Shown: piece after piece, positions 60,522 through 64,000 of the stretch | Layout: every line of letters begins with the position of its first letter | How positions within the stretch are numbered: the first letter of the stretch is position 1 | The notes under the pieces: model-generated | What the model saw: the letters and a program-made list of their open reading frames with translations, nothing else | Database searches by the model: none | What the model was told of the DNA's origin: nothing | Origin: Kineococcus sp. NBC_00420 | GTDB lineage: Bacteria > Actinomycetota > Actinomycetes > Actinomycetales > Kineococcaceae | Assembly: GCF_036021035.1 (NCBI RefSeq) | Contig: NZ_CP107930.1 | Span: forward strand, 1,550,001-1,614,000 | Length of the DNA: 64,000 nucleotides | Direction: 5' to 3' | Translations under genes and position numbers: made by a program

Positions 60522-62266
60522 GCACCCTCGGCACCGCCGAACGAGCGGTCCCCGGCAACGCCGGGGACCGCAGTCCGCGCCGTCCGGTCCGGATCGCGAA
60601 ACCTCTCGCTCTGCTCCTCGTGGCGGCCCTGCTCGTCTTCGCGGTCTGGTCGATCAGCACCCTCGAGTTCTCGTGGAACGACCTGCTGCGCAGTACCCGG
60701 AACGCGGCCAGGGTGTTCTCCCACATGGATCCCGTCAGCCTGCCGGGCCCCGGCGACCTCGCGTACCTCATCGGACTCACGCTCGGGATCGTCATCACGG
60801 GCACCCTGCTCGCCTCGTTGATCTCCATCCCGGTCGCCTACGTCGCGGCCGAGAACACCACTCCTGCCACGTGGTTGCGCTGGGTCGGACGCGCGATCGG
60901 CGTCGTGACGCGCGCCGTCCCCGACGTCGTCCTCGCCCTGGCGTTCTCCCTGACGTTCGCCCTGGGCAGTCCGCTGCCCGGCATCCTCGCGATCGGCGTG
61001 CACTCCGTCGGGATGATCTCGAAGTTGTTCGCCGACGCCGTCGAGCAGGTCGACCGCGGCCCGCAGCTCGCTCTGCGGGCCTCGGGAGCAGGACGGGCCC
61101 AGGAGTTCTGGTCCGGGGTGTTCCCGCAGGTGCTGCCGTCGTGGACGGCCACGGCGCTGCACCGCTTCGACATCAACCTCCGGGGTTCCGCGATCCTCGG
61201 GTACGCGGGCGTGGGTGGCCTGGGCTACGCCATGAAGGTCGCCTTCGGGCAGTTCCCCGAGGGGTACGGGCGGGGGCTGGGCATCGCCGGCGTCATCTTC
61301 GTGCTCTGCGTCGTGGCCGAGGTCGTCTCCTCCACGATCCGACGCCGGCTGCTGGGCGTCGATCCTGTCGGCAACGGCCTCGGAGGTCGCATCACCCGGG
61401 CCGCGACCCGGGGCCGACCGCCTGTCGTGGCGCCCCGGAACCGCTCAGGGGCGACGCTGACGGTGACCGGCCCCACCGTGGCGCAGATGATGCACCGCCC
61501 TTGGACCTGGGAGCGCGTCCGCAGTCTGAGCTGGGTCCTGAGCGCCGTCGCGGTGGTCGTCGCCGGCTGGTTCCTCGCCGACGTCGACTTCAGCCAGATC
61601 AGCTGGAACCAGGTCGTCCCGACCCTGGAGAGCTTCTGGCCGCCGAGCCTGGGCAGCCACACCGCCACCGAGTTCCTGCAGGCCCTGCTCGTCACGGTCG
61701 AGGTCGCCTTCGCCGCCGCCGCCCTGTCGCTCGTGCTCTCCCTGGTCCTCGGCCCCCTCGCCGCCCGGAACGTCGCCCCCAACGGTGTCGTGCGTGGCGT
61801 GTTCCGCGTCGTCCTGGTGGTGTTCCGCGGCGTTCCGGAACTGGTTCTCGCGATCTTCCTCATCATGGTCACCGGGCTCGGGAACCAGGCCGGTGTCGTG
61901 GCTCTGGCGTTCGGGGGGATCGGACTGCTCGGCAAGCTCGTCGCGGACTCCCTCGAGGAGGTGGCCGCCGGTCCGGAACGCGCACTGACGGCCGTCGGTG
62001 CCACCCGTGGGCAGCGGTTCCTCGCCGCCACCTGGCCGCAGGGCCTGCCCGCGGTCATCAGCAGTTCGATGTACCTGGTGGACACCAACGTCCGCGCGGC
62101 GACGATCCTGGGCATCGTCGGGGGCAGCGGCATCGGCTTCTACCTCACCAACGCCTCCAGCGTGCTGACCCTGCACGGTCAGGTGACCACCCTGGTGGCC
62201 ATGGTGTTCGTGACCGTCCTCCTGGTGGAGGGACTCGCGGTGTGGTTGCGGCGGGTCTACCGATGA
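60518..62266 (+). CDS. phnE: two-domain phosphonate-type ABC permease (PhnE-PhnE fusion)
   Basis: 582 residues, about twice a single PhnE. Two permease domains lie in tandem: about 25-290 (GLTLGIVITGTLLASLISIPVAYVAAENTTP, VTRAVPDVVLALAF, ILGYAGVGGLGY) and about 335-582 (VTVEVAFAAAALSLVLSLVLGPLAARN, VFRGVPELVLAIFLI, ILGIVGGSGIGFYL). Each has its own EAA-type loop (ALRASGAGRAQEFWSGVFPQ; ALTAVGATRGQRFLAATWPQ). One chain can thus replace the usual homodimer or heterodimer. GTG start overlaps phnC; 10-base convergent overlap with phnF. Confidence 0.9.
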   Translation: MSTLGTAERAVPGNAGDRSPRRPVRIAKPLALLLVAALLVFAVWSISTLEFSWNDLLRSTRNAARVFSHMDPVSLPGPGDLAYLIGLTLGIVITGTLLASLISIPVAYVAAENTTPATWLRWVGRAIGVVTRAVPDVVLALAFSLTFALGSPLPGILAIGVHSVGMISKLFADAVEQVDRGPQLALRASGAGRAQEFWSGVFPQVLPSWTATALHRFDINLRGSAILGYAGVGGLGYAMKVAFGQFPEGYGRGLGIAGVIFVLCVVAEVVSSTIRRRLLGVDPVGNGLGGRITRAATRGRPPVVAPRNRSGATLTVTGPTVAQMMHRPWTWERVRSLSWVLSAVAVVVAGWFLADVDFSQISWNQVVPTLESFWPPSLGSHTATEFLQALLVTVEVAFAAAALSLVLSLVLGPLAARNVAPNGVVRGVFRVVLVVFRGVPELVLAIFLIMVTGLGNQAGVVALAFGGIGLLGKLVADSLEEVAAGPERALTAVGATRGQRFLAATWPQGLPAVISSSMYLVDTNVRAATILGIVGGSGIGFYLTNASSVLTLHGQVTTLVAMVFVTVLLVEGLAVWLRRVYR

Positions 62267-63063
62267 TCCTCGGCCGTCGGCCGTCCCGGGCGCCGACCCG
62301 CGGGGGGTGAGACCTCAGGGTGGTCGACGTCGAGTTCGACACGATCCGCCGCGAACCGCGTGACGTTGAAGAGCAACGGCCGCCCGTCGGGGTGGGTGTC
62401 CAGCGCGCGGACGACGAGGACGACGGAACCCGCCGGCAGCTGCAGGTCCTCGGCCTCGGCGGCCGTCGCGAGGCGACCACTCACGCTCGTGGCGGCCCGC
62501 ACGTAGTCGGGCACACCCGAGTTGCGCAGCGCGACCGTCATGGACCCGACCTCCCGGTACTCCTCCGCGATGCCGGGGAGCGTCCCGGCGTCGAACCAGG
62601 ACGTCACCCGCGAGATCGGGCGGCCCTCCACCGACCGCACGACCTCGAGCCGGCGCGCGGCACCGTCGCCGAGGCCGAGGCGGCGCGCGACGTCCGCGGG
62701 CGGGTCGGGTTCGACCGCCGTCTCGATCAGTCGACCGGGCGCCGTCAGCCCTCTCGGGCCCAGGCTGTCGTTGAGGCGGGTGCGGACCCCGATGCGGTGC
62801 ACCACGACGTCGTGCTCGGCCACGAAGGTCCCGCTGCCGCGACGGGCCACCACCAGCTGCTCGGCCGCCAGCGCCGCCACGGCCTGGCGCACGGTGTGCC
62901 GGTGGACCTCGAAGCGCTGGGCGAGCTCGCTCTCGGAGGGCAGTTTCGACCCGACCGGCACGACCCCGGCCACGATCTCGCCGCGGAGCTCCTCCGCGAT
63001 GAGCCGCCAGGCGGAGTAACCGCTCGGGGTCCGGCCCTGCGCGGGCCTGCTCCGGGTGACCAT
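62257..63063 (-). CDS. phnF: GntR/HutC family regulator with UTRA domain (PhnF-like)
   Basis: 268 residues. Winged helix (WRLIAEELRGEIVAGVVPVGSKLPSESELAQRFEVHRHTVRQAVAAL) followed by a UTRA ligand domain (about 95-245). The pattern matches PhnF, the repressor of phosphonate or phosphate uptake genes. It converges with phnE, so it is not in the same transcript. ATG at 63063. Upstream is GGTA-GAG-TACC, a short palindrome that may be its own operator. Confidence 0.85.
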   Translation of the reverse strand: MVTRSRPAQGRTPSGYSAWRLIAEELRGEIVAGVVPVGSKLPSESELAQRFEVHRHTVRQAVAALAAEQLVVARRGSGTFVAEHDVVVHRIGVRTRLNDSLGPRGLTAPGRLIETAVEPDPPADVARRLGLGDGAARRLEVVRSVEGRPISRVTSWFDAGTLPGIAEEYREVGSMTVALRNSGVPDYVRAATSVSGRLATAAEAEDLQLPAGSVVLVVRALDTHPDGRPLLFNVTRFAADRVELDVDHPEVSPPAGRRPGRPTAEDHR

Positions 63064-63067
63064 GGTC

Positions 63068-63078
63068 CAGGTACTCTA
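63068..63078. promoter_or_regulatory. short palindrome upstream of phnF
   Basis: GGTA-GAG-TACC when read on the minus strand, perfect 4-base arms, five bases before the phnF ATG. It would lie at the ribosome site and could be an autoregulatory operator. The short arms make it weak evidence. Confidence 0.3.
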
Positions 63079-63109
63079 CCGGCCCTGCCCGGGGCCGGCC
63101 CCGCGCGGA

Positions 63110-63733
63110 TCAGCCGCCGTGCTTCTCCAGGAACGCCTCGACCTCGAGGTGGCGGAAGTCCTCGAGGTGCCGGCGCAGCACCTCGTGGTCCCAGTCCCAC
63201 CAGGCCAGGGCCTTCAGCCGTTCGGCGATCTCCGGCGGCTGACGCAGCCGGATCACCCGCGCCGGGACCCCCGCCACGACCGCGTAGTCGGGCACGTCCC
63301 GGGTCACGACCGCACCGGCGGCCACCACGGCACCGTCTCCGAGCACGACCTCGGGTTTGACCATCGCGCCGTGCCCGATCCAGGTGTCGTGCCCGATCCT
63401 GGTCCGCCGGGCCGCACGTCGCTCGAACCAGTCCGGGTCGTCGGCGACGTCCTCGAAGTAGTAGGAACTCCGGTAGGAGAAGTGGTGCAGGGTCGCGCGG
63501 TCCAGCGGGTGGTCGGTCGCGCCGATGCGGACGGAACTCGCGATGTTCGAGAACTTCCCGATGTCGGTGTTCGCGAAGTCGCAGAGCCGGTCGCAGTAGC
63601 TGTAGTCCCCGAGAACGGTGTTCAGCAGGCGCGTACCCGCGCCGACCTGCGTCCACCGGCCGAGCGAACTCTCGACCACGCTCACCTCCTCGTCGATCTC
63701 CGGGACGTTCTCCGACAGACGCGGTGCGTTCAC
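63110..63733 (-). CDS. hexapeptide-repeat acyltransferase of phosphonate loci
   Basis: 207 residues, left-handed beta-helix fold. [49 protein letters not shown] and [27 protein letters not shown] and the ending [19 protein letters not shown] match the hexapeptide transferase family tied to phosphonate metabolism (as TIGR03308). It may acetylate an aminophosphonate. I chose the GTG at 63733 with GGAGGAA about six bases upstream over an upstream in-frame start at 63805. 46 bases upstream of phnF on the same strand. Confidence 0.85.
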   Translation of the reverse strand: MNAPRLSENVPEIDEEVSVVESSLGRWTQVGAGTRLLNTVLGDYSYCDRLCDFANTDIGKFSNIASSVRIGATDHPLDRATLHHFSYRSSYYFEDVADDPDWFERRAARRTRIGHDTWIGHGAMVKPEVVLGDGAVVAAGAVVTRDVPDYAVVAGVPARVIRLRQPPEIAERLKALAWWDWDHEVLRRHLEDFRHLEVEAFLEKHGG

Positions 63734-63868
63734 GCTGTTCCTCCGGTTCCTGGCGGTAGCGGTGTCCTCCCGGAAGGTTTCCGGGAGGTGCGACGGTTCC
63801 GCCACCTCGTTCCTGCAACGTTCACCGGCCGTGAAGGGGTTCTTCGCCGACGGGGGTGCCCGGTGTCC

Positions 63869-63887
63869 GGAACCTAGGCTAGCCTCG
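63869..63887. promoter_or_regulatory. IdeR/DtxR-type iron box
   Basis: GGAACCTAGGCTAGCCTCG has the core CTAGGCTAGCCT and matches the 19-base consensus at 11 positions. It lies 63 bases before the start of the last gene in the window, suggesting iron repression of it. Confidence 0.55.
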
Positions 63888-63888
63888 A

Positions 63889-63910
63889 GTTGTCTGCTTC
63901 ACCAGACAAC
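63889..63910. promoter_or_regulatory. perfect inverted repeat GTTGTCTG-6-CAGACAAC
   Basis: Two perfect 8-base arms around CTTCAC, placed between the iron box and the start codon at 63951. TetR-type repressors often bind this kind of site, so the gene may have both iron and ligand control. Confidence 0.5.
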
Positions 63911-63950
63911 TCATCCCGGAGCCGCACGACGAGACACGGAGGAGGTCGCG

Positions 63951-64000
63951 ATGCAGGACGACGCGACGAGAACGGCGCGACGCCAGGGGTGGATGCGGAC
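63951..64000 (+). CDS. start of an iron-box-controlled gene (leaves window)
   Basis: ATG at 63951 preceded by GGAGGAGG five bases upstream. Only 16 codons are visible (MQDDATRTARRQGWMR), too few to name a product. The iron box and inverted repeat upstream suggest a siderophore or iron-transport function, which is inference only. Confidence 0.7.
   Translation, partial: MQDDATRTARRQGWMR

Noticed and set aside
63733-63805. Longer N-terminus of the hexapeptide transferase
   Set aside because: The extra 24 residues do not resemble the family, and GGAGGAA marks the GTG at 63733.
1-64000. tRNA, rRNA, CRISPR array, prophage or replication origin
   Set aside because: No cloverleaf-type, rRNA-like or regularly spaced repeat pattern was seen by eye; a covariance-model scan would be needed to be certain for small RNAs.

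Overview
This is 64 kb of chromosome from a high-GC actinobacterium. Codon third positions are almost all G or C, GTG starts are common, and GTGA/ATGA start-stop overlaps join many gene pairs. RecBCD, F420-type luciferase-fold enzymes, a deazaflavin nitroreductase-family protein, EgtE, GAF-ANTAR proteins, LGFP repeats and IdeR-type iron boxes fit a free-living soil actinomycete. A Kineococcus-like member of the Kineosporiales is my best guess, but it is an inference. I see no phage, plasmid or CRISPR region. The only mobile DNA recognised is a decayed IS3-family transposase end near 56.1 kb.

Layout. 0-7 kb: recC-recB-recD on the minus strand (recD leaves the window). 7-17 kb: a luciferase-like oxidoreductase on plus, then a long minus-strand run: ThrE-like exporter, small secreted protein, gamma-glutamyltransferase, P-loop kinase, histidine phosphatase, an unknown protein, a DDN-like protein, and an operon of an MntR-type metalloregulator, a ribokinase and a Gfo/Idh dehydrogenase. 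17-27 kb: small housekeeping and accessory genes, including a uronate dehydrogenase, EgtE, a ThDP enzyme, an iron-siderophore binding lipoprotein behind an IdeR-like box, DUF1697, VOC, GNAT, an APH(6)-like kinase and an alpha/beta hydrolase. 27-33.6 kb: a sugar ABC transporter operon with ThuA and Gfo/Idh genes, divergent from a LacI repressor, with a readable promoter and operator. 33.6-39.4 kb: DUF4037, GAF-ANTAR, ANTAR-only, aldo/keto reductase, a lipoprotein and a CAP-LGFP secreted protein.

39.5-46.6 kb is a glycan-use locus: a GH2 enzyme divergent from a binding protein, two permeases and a GH51 arabinofuranosidase, with two near-identical palindromes in the divergent gap and a strong terminator at the end. 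46.6-55.8 kb holds an F420-type oxidoreductase, DUF1992, a GGDEF protein, VOC, AraC, a 2H phosphoesterase, PhoD (with a PHO-box-like repeat upstream) and a CYTH-CHAD protein. 55.8-58.3 kb has the IS3 and chemoreceptor relics and a GGDEF-EAL protein. 58.7-63.7 kb is a phosphonate-type uptake locus: phnD, phnC and a phnE with two permease domains in one chain on plus, converging on phnF and a hexapeptide acyltransferase on minus. No C-P lyase genes are in view. The window ends with the first codons of a gene behind an IdeR-like box and a perfect inverted repeat.

Themes are carbohydrate scavenging under LacI-type control, phosphorus acquisition (PhoD, Phn, PHO-box-like repeats), metal-responsive control (MntR-type regulator, two iron boxes) and c-di-GMP/GAF-ANTAR signalling.
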